A stretch of 64,000 nt of DNA, taken from Niallia alba. Lineage in GTDB: Bacteria; Bacillota; Bacilli; Bacillales; Cytobacillaceae. Shown one piece after another: positions 34,777 to 44,800 of the stretch. The DNA is taken from contig NZ_JABBPK010000001.1 in the NCBI RefSeq assembly GCF_012933555.1, positions 1,094,001-1,158,000 on the forward strand, in the 5' to 3' direction. The translations under genes were made by a program, and so were the position numbers. The notes under the pieces were generated by a model, which saw nothing but the letters and a program-made list of their open reading frames with translations, had not been told where the DNA came from and made no database searches. Every line of letters begins with the position of its first letter. Positions within the stretch are counted from its first letter, which is position 1.

Positions 34777-35796
34777 ATGACTGATTCAATTGACAAAAGA
34801 AAAGCCCAGCATATTGAGTTGGTTTTAAATGAAAAAGTAACAGGTGATAACATTTCGACTGGTCTTGAAAAGTATCGCTTTTTACATAATGCCTTGCCGG
34901 AAATTGATTTTGATGAGATTACATTAGATACACCGTTTTTAGGTAAAAAGCTTCGGACTCCTTTTTTGGTAAGCTCAATGACGGGTGGCGCTGCGATGGC
35001 AGAGACGATTAACCGAAACCTAGCAATTGCCGCAGAAGAACGAGGTTGGACGTTTGCTTTAGGCTCTACAAGAGCACTAATTGAACATGAAAAATATCGA
35101 GAATCTTTTCAAATTCGAAAATATGCACCAACGATTCCAATCATCGCTAATTTAGGTGCGGTGCAGTTTAATTATGGATTTGGAGTGGATCAGTGTAAAC
35201 AAATTATGGAGATGACGGAAGCTGACATGCTCGTTCTCCATTTGAATAGTATCCAAGAAATCGTTCAACAAGAAGGAGATCGTAATTTTAAAGGTCTGTT
35301 AGAGAAAATTGAACAAGTATGCACACAGCTGGATGTTCCAGTTGGGGCAAAAGAGGTTGGCTTTGGCATCGATGGCACCATCGCGAAAAAATTGACCGAC
35401 GTTGGAATCTCCTTTATTGATGTCGCTGGTGCAGGCGGAACATCATGGAGCCAAGTGGAAAAACTACGCTCAAACGAAAAGATTAAGAAAATAGCAGCCG
35501 AGGCTTTTAGTAGCTGGGGAATCCCCACTGCTGAATGTATTGTTTCCGTTAGCGAAGCGATTGACCAACCGATTATTGCTAGCGGTGGGATTAAAAATGG
35601 ACTAGAGGCTGCTAAAGCAATAGCACTTGGATCAGATATGGTTGGTTTTGCTCGTTCGATTTTAAAAGAGGCTACTGAATCACCAGAAGATCTGATAGAG
35701 GTTTTTGAAATTAGAGAGCTAGAACTGCAGATGGCTATGTTTGGAGTTGGAGCGGCAACTGTTGGAGAATTAAAGGGAACGGATAGGATTAAGTAG
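34777..35796 (+). CDS. fni: Type 2 isopentenyl-diphosphate delta-isomerase
   Basis: 339 aa, ATG 34777 after TGGAG. FMN-dependent TIM-barrel isomerase: R-K-x-x-H near the start (DKRKAQHIE), SSMTGGAAMAETINRNLA, AKEVGFGIDG, IDVAGAGGTSWSQVE, ASGGIKNG and the end GVGAATVGELKG. Interconverts IPP and DMAPP, completing the route from mevalonate. Last gene of the operon, followed by a terminator. Confidence 0.95.
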   Translation: MTDSIDKRKAQHIELVLNEKVTGDNISTGLEKYRFLHNALPEIDFDEITLDTPFLGKKLRTPFLVSSMTGGAAMAETINRNLAIAAEERGWTFALGSTRALIEHEKYRESFQIRKYAPTIPIIANLGAVQFNYGFGVDQCKQIMEMTEADMLVLHLNSIQEIVQQEGDRNFKGLLEKIEQVCTQLDVPVGAKEVGFGIDGTIAKKLTDVGISFIDVAGAGGTSWSQVEKLRSNEKIKKIAAEAFSSWGIPTAECIVSVSEAIDQPIIASGGIKNGLEAAKAIALGSDMVGFARSILKEATESPEDLIEVFEIRELELQMAMFGVGAATVGELKGTDRIK

Positions 35797-35797
35797 G

Positions 35798-35832
35798 GAA
35801 GCAGAGTGACGGTTCTTTTGCTTCTTTTTTTT
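35798..35832 (+). terminator. Terminator of the mevalonate operon
   Basis: GAAGCA and TGCTTC flank a 15-base loop and are followed by eight T. Confidence 0.75.
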
Positions 35833-36034
35833 GCTATTCTTTATTTTGGACTGTGAGCTGAAGGGTGTGATTTGTTTCTCTTTCTCTTGTATTATCGATT
35901 ATTATAGTTTTACGCATTGATACTAGAAAAGGAAAACTTACATTCTTAATTATTGTATGTTCGTATAAAACAATATAAATATAATATGGTAAAATATTCA
36001 TAAAGATTATATGAAAACGGAAGGTATTGTCCCC

Positions 36035-37705
36035 ATGAACACGTTAGAAATAATATCCATGCCATTTACTCATTCGTCTGCAAACGCTTTGTATGGTAAA
36101 CCTTATTCTGATTTCCCAGTTGTGTATTTTTTAAATAATAACAGTATGGTTTACATTGGAGAGACAGCAGCAGTAAGAAATCGTATGAAAAATCATTTGA
36201 AGAATTCAGAAAGAAAGTCTTTAGATAAGATGACAGTGATTTTTCATGAAAAATTTAACCGTTCAGCAACCTATAATATTGAAACGAAATTGATTAATTA
36301 TTTTTTGGCAGATGAACGCTATAAGCTACAGAATAAGAGTCAGACGGTAGACAATGTCAGCCATAATTATTATAATAAGCCATTTTATAATGAAAAATTG
36401 TTTAATGAATTATGGGACCAGTTGAAGGAAAAGAATTATGTTACCCACTCAAGAGAAGTTATTGAAAATAAAGATATATTTAAACTCTCTCCCTTCAAGG
36501 AACTGTCGATGGAGCAAATTGAATTAAAAGAAAAAATAATTAATGTTTGTGAAAAACACATTAAAGACGAAGTGCCATTTGTTTTTCTTGTAAAAGGTGA
36601 AGCAGGAACTGGTAAGAGCGTTGTATTAAGTGCTGTTTTTAATCGGATTCAAGAGCTAGCAAAGGAGAAATCTTCAGCACTTCATGACACTAACAACTTT
36701 TTATTAGTAAATCATAGCGAAATGTTAAAAACCTATCAAAAAATTGCTAGGAAATTAAAAGAGCTAAAAAAGAATAATTTTGATAAGCCTACTTCTTTTA
36801 TAAATAAAAGAAAAAAAACTAATCAAAAAGCTGATATTGTATTTGTAGATGAAGCCCATTTATTATTAACGAAAGCCGACAGCTTTAATAATTTTAAAGA
36901 GAATAATCATTTAGAAGAGATTATAAAAAATAGTAAAATTGTCATTTTGGTATTTGATGATAAACAAGTATTAAAAATGAAAAGCTATTGGGATATAAAT
37001 AAGCTGATGAATCTTGTAGACAGTAAACATTCGGAAGAATATGTCTTAACTAATCAATTTCGTATGCATGCAAGTTACGAAATGATAAGCTGGATTGACC
37101 ATTTTGTGGAGAAAAAGATATTACCAGTGCCTAAAAAAGAAACTTTTGATTTTCAAATTTTTGATTCAGCAGCTAAGATGTACAGAAAAATATGCGAGAA
37201 AAATAATAGATTTGGTTTAGCAAGAATGGTATCAACCTTCGATTATGTTCATAAAAAAGATGGCCAAACCTATTATATAAAAGAAGATCAACTTAAATTA
37301 CCTTGGAATACTACGATGGGAGATTCGACCTGGGCTGAAAGGGAAGCTACAATAAGCGAGGTTGGCTCTATCTATACAATTCAAGGTTTTGATTTGAATT
37401 ATGTTGGTGTAATTTTAGGACCGTCCGTTACATATGACTATGAAAATGATCAATTGAAAATCATTACAGGAAATTATAAGGATACAGAGGCATTCAAAGG
37501 TAAGGATGAATTTGATGACCCAGAATTTATTAAGGAAACAATTATATTAAATTCGATAAATGTTTTATTGAAAAGGGGAATAAAGGGGTTATATATTTTC
37601 GCGAGTGATCCGGTGCTAAGAGCACATTTGATAAAACTTTATGAGACACGAACAGATGCTTATGGAAGAATGAGGGTTGCGGAGGATAAAAGTGATTATC
37701 ATTAA
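36035..37705 (+). CDS. GIY-YIG nuclease fused to DUF2075 SF1-type helicase/NTPase
   Basis: 556 aa from ATG 36035 (GGAAGG upstream); an ATG eight codons earlier lacks a ribosome site. N-terminal GIY-YIG domain (about 25-115): VVYFLNNNSMVYIGETAAVRN with Arg and a later catalytic Glu in NIETKLINYF; the first tyrosine motif is VVY instead of GIY. The DUF2075 (COG3410) P-loop domain follows: Walker A KGEAGTGKSVV, Walker B IVFVDEAHLL, DDKQVL, TNQFRMH, and a C-terminal helicase-like segment IQGFDLNYVGVILGPS. Predicted to couple NTP-driven nucleic-acid movement with cleavage. First gene of the island; 30 bp before the MazG-like gene, with which it appears co-transcribed. Confidence 0.88.
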   Translation: MNTLEIISMPFTHSSANALYGKPYSDFPVVYFLNNNSMVYIGETAAVRNRMKNHLKNSERKSLDKMTVIFHEKFNRSATYNIETKLINYFLADERYKLQNKSQTVDNVSHNYYNKPFYNEKLFNELWDQLKEKNYVTHSREVIENKDIFKLSPFKELSMEQIELKEKIINVCEKHIKDEVPFVFLVKGEAGTGKSVVLSAVFNRIQELAKEKSSALHDTNNFLLVNHSEMLKTYQKIARKLKELKKNNFDKPTSFINKRKKTNQKADIVFVDEAHLLLTKADSFNNFKENNHLEEIIKNSKIVILVFDDKQVLKMKSYWDINKLMNLVDSKHSEEYVLTNQFRMHASYEMISWIDHFVEKKILPVPKKETFDFQIFDSAAKMYRKICEKNNRFGLARMVSTFDYVHKKDGQTYYIKEDQLKLPWNTTMGDSTWAEREATISEVGSIYTIQGFDLNYVGVILGPSVTYDYENDQLKIITGNYKDTEAFKGKDEFDDPEFIKETIILNSINVLLKRGIKGLYIFASDPVLRAHLIKLYETRTDAYGRMRVAEDKSDYH

Positions 37706-37735
37706 AATAGGAACAGGAATGAATAAGTAAAGAAG

Positions 37736-38311
37736 GTGTTGACTTTGAAGCAGTTGGATTTATGTCAAAAGGGCGACAAGAAAAAAATAGACAAATTATT
37801 AGCAGAGCTAAAATTTAACTATCCTGAAATCGATTGGCAAACAGAAAGTTACCAATATGAAAATATACCAGGTAATTATAAAAGTAATATTTCGGTAGTT
37901 GTCCCATCTTCTCAATTTGAAGAAGCAGAACAAATTTATAAGGAATTAAGAGACAAAGAATTTAAGTATGAATCATCAATCTTTGATCCACTAATGGAGG
38001 ACATTATAAGCTTTCGAGATGAAAGAAATTGGAAACAATTCCACAATCCTAAGGATTTAGCTATTTCGCTTTCGTTAGAGGCAAGTGAATTATTAGAAAA
38101 CTTTCAATGGAAAACAAGTGAAGAGGGCATAGCTGCCAATCTGGAGAATATTAAAGATGAAATAGCAGATGTGGTTATATATGCTATGCTTATGTCTAAT
38201 GAGTTAGGAATAAATTTGGAACAGACTATTAAAGAGAAAATCCGTAAAAACAATCAGAAGTATCCAGTTAATAAGTCATTTGGATCAAGTAAGAAGTATA
38301 CAGATTTGTAA
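37736..38311 (+). CDS. MazG-like nucleotide pyrophosphohydrolase
   Basis: 191 aa (GTG 37736; TTG 37745 has better spacing to AGAAGG and is a plausible alternative). The C-terminal half (about 95-180) is a MazG/dUTPase-superfamily domain: RDERNWKQFHNPKDLAISLS, the EAsELLE metal motif, and DEIADVVIYAMLMSNELG carrying the second acidic pair. The N-terminal 80 residues are a separate alpha/beta segment I do not recognise. It likely hydrolyses abnormal or signalling NTPs. Placed between the DUF2075 helicase and the Wadjet genes, it may starve or signal during infection; this is inference. A terminator follows. Confidence 0.85.
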   Translation: MLTLKQLDLCQKGDKKKIDKLLAELKFNYPEIDWQTESYQYENIPGNYKSNISVVVPSSQFEEAEQIYKELRDKEFKYESSIFDPLMEDIISFRDERNWKQFHNPKDLAISLSLEASELLENFQWKTSEEGIAANLENIKDEIADVVIYAMLMSNELGINLEQTIKEKIRKNNQKYPVNKSFGSSKKYTDL

Positions 38312-38389
38312 GGGAGAGCTAATAACTAGTATTAATTTAATAACTTTGAATTTAATGCGGGAAAGCAAGAAATAGCTCTCCCGTTTTTT
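38312..38389 (+). terminator. Terminator between the MazG and Wadjet operons
   Basis: GGGAGAGCTA and TAGCTCTCCC form a 10-bp stem around a 50-base AT loop, followed by GTTTTTT. It makes the two defence operons separate transcription units. Confidence 0.75.
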
Positions 38390-38534
38390 GTATATTAATG
38401 AGACTTACATAAAAAAATATTATTACTTCCAAAAAACGATTCTCTTTTCATTACATAAATTGTTAATTCTTTAATAGAAAGTAAATCCTTGCTCTATGAT
38501 AAAATAAAAGTACCGTTAGAGGGGGACAAAAGTT

Positions 38535-39812
38535 TTGATAAATAATGTATGGAAAGATTATTTATATAAATATATTTTATTGAAAAACGAGGAGCTTAAT
38601 TTACTGGACATTAGAGAAAATAATGGAATTTTAGATATTCCTGTGATAAAAAAGACTACTCGAACTAGAAGGACTGTTGCGATTTTGACGGTGGGGATTA
38701 ATAATCAAATTATCCCACCTGAACATTTGGTGAATGTGTTTGCAAGCCCAAAGGTTAAGAAACAATTTGTCCTTACAGATGAAATTTATGAATTTATTCG
38801 TAATGCATGGATTATTAGAGAGTATCGCTTGGCAAAAGACGAACGAACTGTGAAAAGTGAACAGTTTCGCATGGGATTGTCTTTATTTCAATATAAAAAA
38901 CAAATGGAGGATGAACAAGAAACAATGAGAACTGAATCCATTGTCGAATGGGAAAATCAATGGATTAAAATAAAGAATTCTTCTTCCACACCTAATCTTG
39001 AACGGATAGAAAAGCTTAATAGATTAAAAGATATATTAGATGAAATCGTAGTGGCAAATAAAATTAACAGTATTAATTCTAATTGGAGATTTCAAAAAAA
39101 ACTTTTATTTTTACACTTTTTAGTAGCTTTTTATCAAATTTCAATGGTTGAGCATCATTTTGATTGGAAGCAAATTGGAGCAAGGTATTATAGGAAAATA
39201 GGAGGTTCTAAGGAATTTGATTCATATAAAAAAGAATTTATTGAGGTTGCCGAAGAGTTACTTGAGTATCCATTACATTTACTTGGACTAAGTAGTTTAG
39301 GTACAATTACTCCCATCTATTTTACTGGACCAATGCAAGGTGATAGTGCTTCTTATAATTATGGAGCAATTCATGCAACTACAGATTTAGCGGTTTTCAC
39401 CGAGGAATTTAAAACGGAAGCCGAGGTATTGTGGTTAGTTGAGAATAGAGGGATTGTAACGCGGATGGGTTATGAAAGGGATTTTTTAATAGGCTCTAAC
39501 AGTTTTATATTAGGAATTGATGGCCAGTTAAGGTCCGCGCATCGACGATTAATTGAACAGTTGGCTTCTACTGTTAAACAAGTGATTATTTGGACAGATG
39601 TTGATGAAGCAGGACTCATCATTGCTAAAGAAGTAGGGGAAACGGTACGAAAATATCAGGTAATAACTAAATGGATTGTTCCGCCATTAGAAGTAGTACT
39701 AAATATTGAAGAGTTTCAATCACGGTATGAAAGAGCAATAGAGGTTAAGAAAGAAGAACAGGAGCAGGAGATTGGAGGAGTAATACTTTGGAAAAAATGG
39801 ATCAATCCTTAA
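38535..39812 (+). CDS. jetD: JetD/MksG-like Toprim nuclease subunit of a Wadjet system
   Basis: 425 aa, TTG start with AGAGGGGG upstream. Helical N-terminal half containing an arm-like KQIGARYYRKIGGSKEFD segment (DUF3322/DUF2220 style). The C-terminal Toprim domain (about 290-400) shows the conserved Glu in LVENRGIV and the metal pair in IIWTDVDEAGL. In Wadjet systems JetD is the endonuclease that cuts circular DNA after loop extrusion by JetABC. It is first here, overlapping jetA by 25 bp, instead of last as in the best-known operons. Confidence 0.85.
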   Translation: MINNVWKDYLYKYILLKNEELNLLDIRENNGILDIPVIKKTTRTRRTVAILTVGINNQIIPPEHLVNVFASPKVKKQFVLTDEIYEFIRNAWIIREYRLAKDERTVKSEQFRMGLSLFQYKKQMEDEQETMRTESIVEWENQWIKIKNSSSTPNLERIEKLNRLKDILDEIVVANKINSINSNWRFQKKLLFLHFLVAFYQISMVEHHFDWKQIGARYYRKIGGSKEFDSYKKEFIEVAEELLEYPLHLLGLSSLGTITPIYFTGPMQGDSASYNYGAIHATTDLAVFTEEFKTEAEVLWLVENRGIVTRMGYERDFLIGSNSFILGIDGQLRSAHRRLIEQLASTVKQVIIWTDVDEAGLIIAKEVGETVRKYQVITKWIVPPLEVVLNIEEFQSRYERAIEVKKEEQEQEIGGVILWKKWINP

Positions 39813-41197
39813 TTTCTATTTTTAACATGGATATGGAGAAACCAGAGCTACTCCAAACAATGCGGGATATGGCTGCTTTAGCTGGTGTATTGAATGAATT
39901 AAGTGATAAAGAATCATTTCAGGCCCCAAAGAATGTATTACGCTTTATACGCATACTTAATCTCATTAATCAGGAAGCACTTGGGATCACTGATCGAATT
40001 GAAAATGAGGACACACTCTTTTACCGGTATCGTCACATATATGGATACGATGAAGAGATGACTATTGAATATGTGAAGCACTTAATCTATATATTAGGGA
40101 AATTTAATTGGATAACGAAGACAGCAAAGCGCATTAAGATGCGCGATTTAGGAAAAAGAATGATGGATGTATTAATTCGATTGGCAAATGATTCACTAGC
40201 TTATTATATGAATGACGAAGTTGCCAGATCCTTGTTTCAAGCAAAAAGAGATGCAGAAATTAGTGAAGCTTATGATGACAAAGGTATTTCTGGAGGAAAT
40301 AAATTAGCTAGTATGATCAAAAATGTTGAAGAAGCCATTTTATTATTAATAGAAAGAGAGCTAGAATATTTAGCTGATCGAAATGCGTTATCCCAAGTAG
40401 AAGTAATTCATCAACTGATGACAGAATTGGAAATGAAAATGGTGGAACGTCTAGCTAAATTTGAGACATTGGATCAGGAATTAGTATTTGCATCTATCAA
40501 ACAGAGAGGTATGACAGCTATAAGTGAAGGAACCAAGATTAGCCTTGGGACCATTAATAAAATCCTGAAGTTTGCACATATACAAGAGACTAATTTTATT
40601 GAAACGATACAACCAGATTTACTAAGAAATTTTATCGTGCAATCTTTTGATCCGCCAATGGGTTCAGATATTCCAAATGCTCATCAAATTCTTAGTTTTA
40701 TGGAACAAGGACAGTATGAGGATGAAAATATGGAGGGCCTTTGGGTTCCGATTAAATTCGCTAGCCCATTATCTCCTACCGCTATTGTTGAAGGTATAGA
40801 CTATATTGAGAATTATGAACCTATCACAGATGAAATTGAAGAAAAGATGGATGCTGATTTTCAAGAGATTGAAGAAATCATGGAGGAGAAGTTAGAAGAA
40901 GTAATGGGTGATTCAAAATGGCAAATGACGAAGCAAATGATTCATACCGAGCATATTGAAAAATACCTTGCTGAGGTAGAAGAAGCCGGATTAGATGAGT
41001 TAGTTATACAAGCTGGCTCTGAAAAATGGAGTGATGTATTAAATGGTTTAATCGGAGTATCTGCACTGGTGGCAAATAAAAAGGCAGATATTGATGAAAA
41101 AGCAAACCGAAAATTACTAGGTAATATGGAAAAAAGAGATTGGAGGTGGACAGATGATGAACAAGGAAGCTATGGAATTAGAAAACGAGGCAAATGA
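39788..41197 (+). CDS. jetA: JetA/MksF-like kleisin subunit
   Basis: 469 aa, TTG 39788 eight bases after GGAGGAG, inside the end of jetD. Almost entirely helical: an N-terminal winged-helix-like region (about 1-130), a central helical bundle, an acidic stretch EEKMDADFQEIEEIMEEKLE near 370, and a C-terminal region. Size and position before a MukE-like protein and an SMC ATPase fit the kleisin of Wadjet/Mks complexes. Sequence conservation is low in this family, so identification rests mainly on operon context. Confidence 0.8.
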   Translation: MEKMDQSLISIFNMDMEKPELLQTMRDMAALAGVLNELSDKESFQAPKNVLRFIRILNLINQEALGITDRIENEDTLFYRYRHIYGYDEEMTIEYVKHLIYILGKFNWITKTAKRIKMRDLGKRMMDVLIRLANDSLAYYMNDEVARSLFQAKRDAEISEAYDDKGISGGNKLASMIKNVEEAILLLIERELEYLADRNALSQVEVIHQLMTELEMKMVERLAKFETLDQELVFASIKQRGMTAISEGTKISLGTINKILKFAHIQETNFIETIQPDLLRNFIVQSFDPPMGSDIPNAHQILSFMEQGQYEDENMEGLWVPIKFASPLSPTAIVEGIDYIENYEPITDEIEEKMDADFQEIEEIMEEKLEEVMGDSKWQMTKQMIHTEHIEKYLAEVEEAGLDELVIQAGSEKWSDVLNGLIGVSALVANKKADIDEKANRKLLGNMEKRDWRWTDDEQGSYGIRKRGK

Positions 41198-41864
41198 ATC
41201 TATTAACAATAATTCCTTGTATGCATTACAGTCGCTACAAGGATTTTTAACTAAAGAAGAAGAGCTTACTTTTATGCAAATTTTATTTTCCTCCTCGGCT
41301 ACAATTCGACAGGGGAACTTTGGTCTTTCCCGCAAAGAGGTGGAGAAATTACTTGGGGCAAATGATGAAGAAGCATTTTTTTCTTTTTTAAAGCGAGTAA
41401 ATCAAGCAGTTAGTCGGTATTTCAAAGTTGTTTATGATGAACGAAGAAATCAAGTAGTAGTGTTGATGCGTGTTCCTGCAAAACAAGCAAGAAACGTGTT
41501 AAATAAAGAGAGCTTGGCTATTCTTATGTTTATTTTTTATCATCAAGAAGTGCTTCAAAATGAATACACATTATTTTCTCAATTGATCAATAGTTTCGGT
41601 CATGAGTCCTTGCAGGTAACAAGAAAAATTCAAGCTAATTTAGATCCCTTAAAAAAAATCGGTGCAATCGAAATTTACAATACCAATTCGGATGAAGAGG
41701 CTTATCAATTAACAACTATTGGTGCCCATCTATTTTCTGATTCATTTTTACGAAGATATGCAGAGTTCAGCCAATCTAATCAGCTTCATATGGAGGATGT
41801 TCTTCGGTTCTTTAAACGTTACAACATGAATGGAGGTTTACTAAATGATACCTTGGAGGATTAG
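41154..41864 (+). CDS. jetB: JetB/MksE-like (DUF4194-type) winged-helix subunit
   Basis: 236 aa, ATG 41154 behind TTGGAGGTGG, overlapping jetA by 44 bp. Two predicted winged-helix segments, about 40-120 (FLTKEEELTFMQIL) and 125-205 (KIGAIEIYNTNSDEEAYQLT), correspond to the kite-type subunit that binds the kleisin. It overlaps jetC by 20 bp. The heavy overlaps throughout indicate tight translational coupling of a fixed-stoichiometry complex. Confidence 0.8.
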   Translation: MMNKEAMELENEANESINNNSLYALQSLQGFLTKEEELTFMQILFSSSATIRQGNFGLSRKEVEKLLGANDEEAFFSFLKRVNQAVSRYFKVVYDERRNQVVVLMRVPAKQARNVLNKESLAILMFIFYHQEVLQNEYTLFSQLINSFGHESLQVTRKIQANLDPLKKIGAIEIYNTNSDEEAYQLTTIGAHLFSDSFLRRYAEFSQSNQLHMEDVLRFFKRYNMNGGLLNDTLED

Positions 41865-44800
41865 ATTTTCAGGAATTCGAGATTATATTCCAACTGTAAT
41901 GGATTTATCTGGGGAACTCGATCATATTCTTATCTCTGGACCAAACGGAGCAGGTAAATCAACCGTAACATTTTGTATTGGTGGGGTTCTTTATTCCAGT
42001 AAAGTAGATGTAGAAGGACTTAAGTCTAATAATCTGCCTTCTGATCATACCTGGCGAGCAAAAATTGATTTTCTATTTAAAAATGAAGGGAGAATTAAGG
42101 TTGATGCCCCTCTTTATGTTCAATTCCGTTTGGAAATTGAACAAAAACCTGGAGAGCCAATAAAAAGAGAGTTCTATATTGAAGAGGGAGACGATATTGA
42201 CAAATGGGAGCGAACCACGAAATTCACTAGTGGTGGCAATTTGAATTTTTCGGAATATAAAAATCAAGTACTCTATAAGTATGCTGTCGATCCTGATGCT
42301 TTTTATTTGATTTGGTATCAAAAAGAAGTAAATCAGTTCGCAGTTATGCATCCAGAAGAACGTTTTCGAATCTTTAGTGAGATGAACGGTATTGATAAAA
42401 TCCAGAAAAACTGGGAAGAAAGTAAGGAGCTTGTTAAGGAAACGGAACAAAGCTTAAAAGAAGCAGAAAGTAAACAAGGTCTCAATAAAATGCATTTAAA
42501 GCAAAAGAAAATGGAACTTGATAGGTATCGTGATCGTAACCGGCGACGTGAAGAAGGCTTTAACCAATATTTTAGAGGATTAAAATGGTTGGGAGCATAT
42601 TATCTAAATCAAATCGACTCTTTGAAATTTCAAATTGAGGACTTATTAGAAGATAAAAAGGAAAAGATAGATACCAATCAGAAGATGAGAATTCATTTCG
42701 TTGAGAAAAAAGAAGAACTCGAACAGTTCAGAATGCTAATTGACCAGCTTGAAAATCAAGATAATGAATTTAGAATAGAAGTAAAAGAAATCAATGAACA
42801 GCTAAAAGAGACTAATGAAAAAATAAACTCTATTTCCGACCAGATTTCTGAGATCACGAAACAAGTTGACCGGATTGGTATGTCAGAAGAGGATGTATTA
42901 GTAAAATTAAGGGAAGCAGAGAAGAAATATAAAGAGATAGATGATTCTATTAAATCAATGGTTACAGAGGCGCAAAATTTATGGAATTACCTAAACGACT
43001 TAACTTCAAAAAAAGTAAAACTGTCTTTAGAAATTAAACAGGATAAAGCGCAGGAAAGAAAATTCAAAGATTTGATAGAAACTTATAAAAGCAGTAATGC
43101 AATTCAAGCGGAAATGGAAAAAAACAATCGTGATATAGAATTAAATAAAGATAAATTACGAGAGTTGAATGAAAAGGAACAAAAGATTGAAAAAGAGCTA
43201 CCCCTTTTAAAAAATAATAAAGTATATAATCCTCGTCAAGAGCAGTCCATCCGATTTTTCGAAAAAAATCAAATTGATGTTTTCCCGTTACGAGAACTTG
43301 TGGAATTAGATGAGACAGCTAGCCAGCAAGATGAATATTTATTCGACACGATTAAATATACTATATTCGTTAATAAAAAAGAATTTCAAGCACCTAATGA
43401 TCTATATCATGTTTCTTTACCTGACTTAGTCCCAGATAAAACACTGATGCATTTACCTGACAAACATTTAAAGGTTAAAGATCACCTAGATGAGTATCTT
43501 TATCCATATGCAATAAAAGCGCTATGGTGGGTAGAATCATTTTTTAAAGAAGAAAAGCCTTTAATCCTTAATGGCCAGCTTATTGATAATAAGGGGATTC
43601 GAGGACCACAAGAGGGAAAAAGAATTATTTTAAGTGAAAAAGTACTGAAATTTCACCAAGTTAAATTAGAGGAAGAGTTAACTCAAATAAAGAAAGGAAA
43701 GCTTCAATTGGAAAAGGAAATACAGGAGCTTTACAATCGAAACTCTATCTTATTTAGCAGGAGAGAGTCACTTAAAGAGGCTGAAGCATTTTTAACGAAA
43801 GAAAATGAAAGAGAATGGAGGCAAAGTCAGTTTAAAAAGGTAAGCCAAGAGAAAGAAGCTATAGAGAATCAGTATCATATGATTCAAGATGAATTAAATA
43901 AACAAAGAACGTCTTACGCTCAATGGGGACAAGCTGTGTCAAAGCATCGAGAATATTTAGATATCTACCAACGTTTTCGGAAAGAACAAGCAAAAATAAT
44001 GGAAGTGCAAAGATTAAATAGTCTGTTAGTTGAGCTTAATCAAAATAAAATAGATAAAAACAATCAATTAGATGAGGTTTCGGATACGCTAGATACAAAA
44101 CGTCGTGAAGAAAAACAGCTATTTAGGAAACTAGAAGATTTAGAAACAGATCTTAGTTATCAAGAACGAGAAATCGAACAAATTGAAAGGCAAATAAAAG
44201 TAAAATCAGAAGAGCGTGTATCAAACGAAGAGGGATATTCTCGTACAAGAAAAGAAGTACAAAAGCTTCAAGAAATCGTGGGAGATTTAGTGGATAAGTT
44301 CTATGATGAGATGGAGCATTTCTCTGAGGTGACAAAATCTCAGGCAGAGGAATTACGTAATAATGGGAAAGTAACCTTTGAATTTGCGATAACTGAAACG
44401 GGCATAGATGAAGCAGCCCCAGAGAACTATGCAAAAATGAAAGAAGAATATGATCGGTCAGAAAATGAAGTGAAAAAATCAAAAATCTTATTAGAAGAAT
44501 ATTCAGAACGAATGGAACAGTTTAAAGAGGATTTAGAAGATACGATCAATATGAAAATCATCGGTGTGAATCAGAAATTTATTAACTATATGTCTTTATT
44601 TGGTTTTGAAGGAAAAATTGACTGGGATATGAATACCGATCGACGCGGACAAATTCGATATACTCTATTTATTAAAGCAAGAAAAGAAGGACATCGTGGA
44701 AAGTTAGAAGATGTAAGTGTTAAAGCACGTGGTGGGAAAGTTGGGAAAGGAGTCTCTGGTGGAGAGGAGTCACTCAGTTCTTTATTGTTTGCGCTAGCAT

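Noticed and set aside
35265-35528. Antisense frames within fni, hutI, mvaD and hutU
   Set aside because: All overlap strongly supported enzymes on the plus strand and show no family features of their own.
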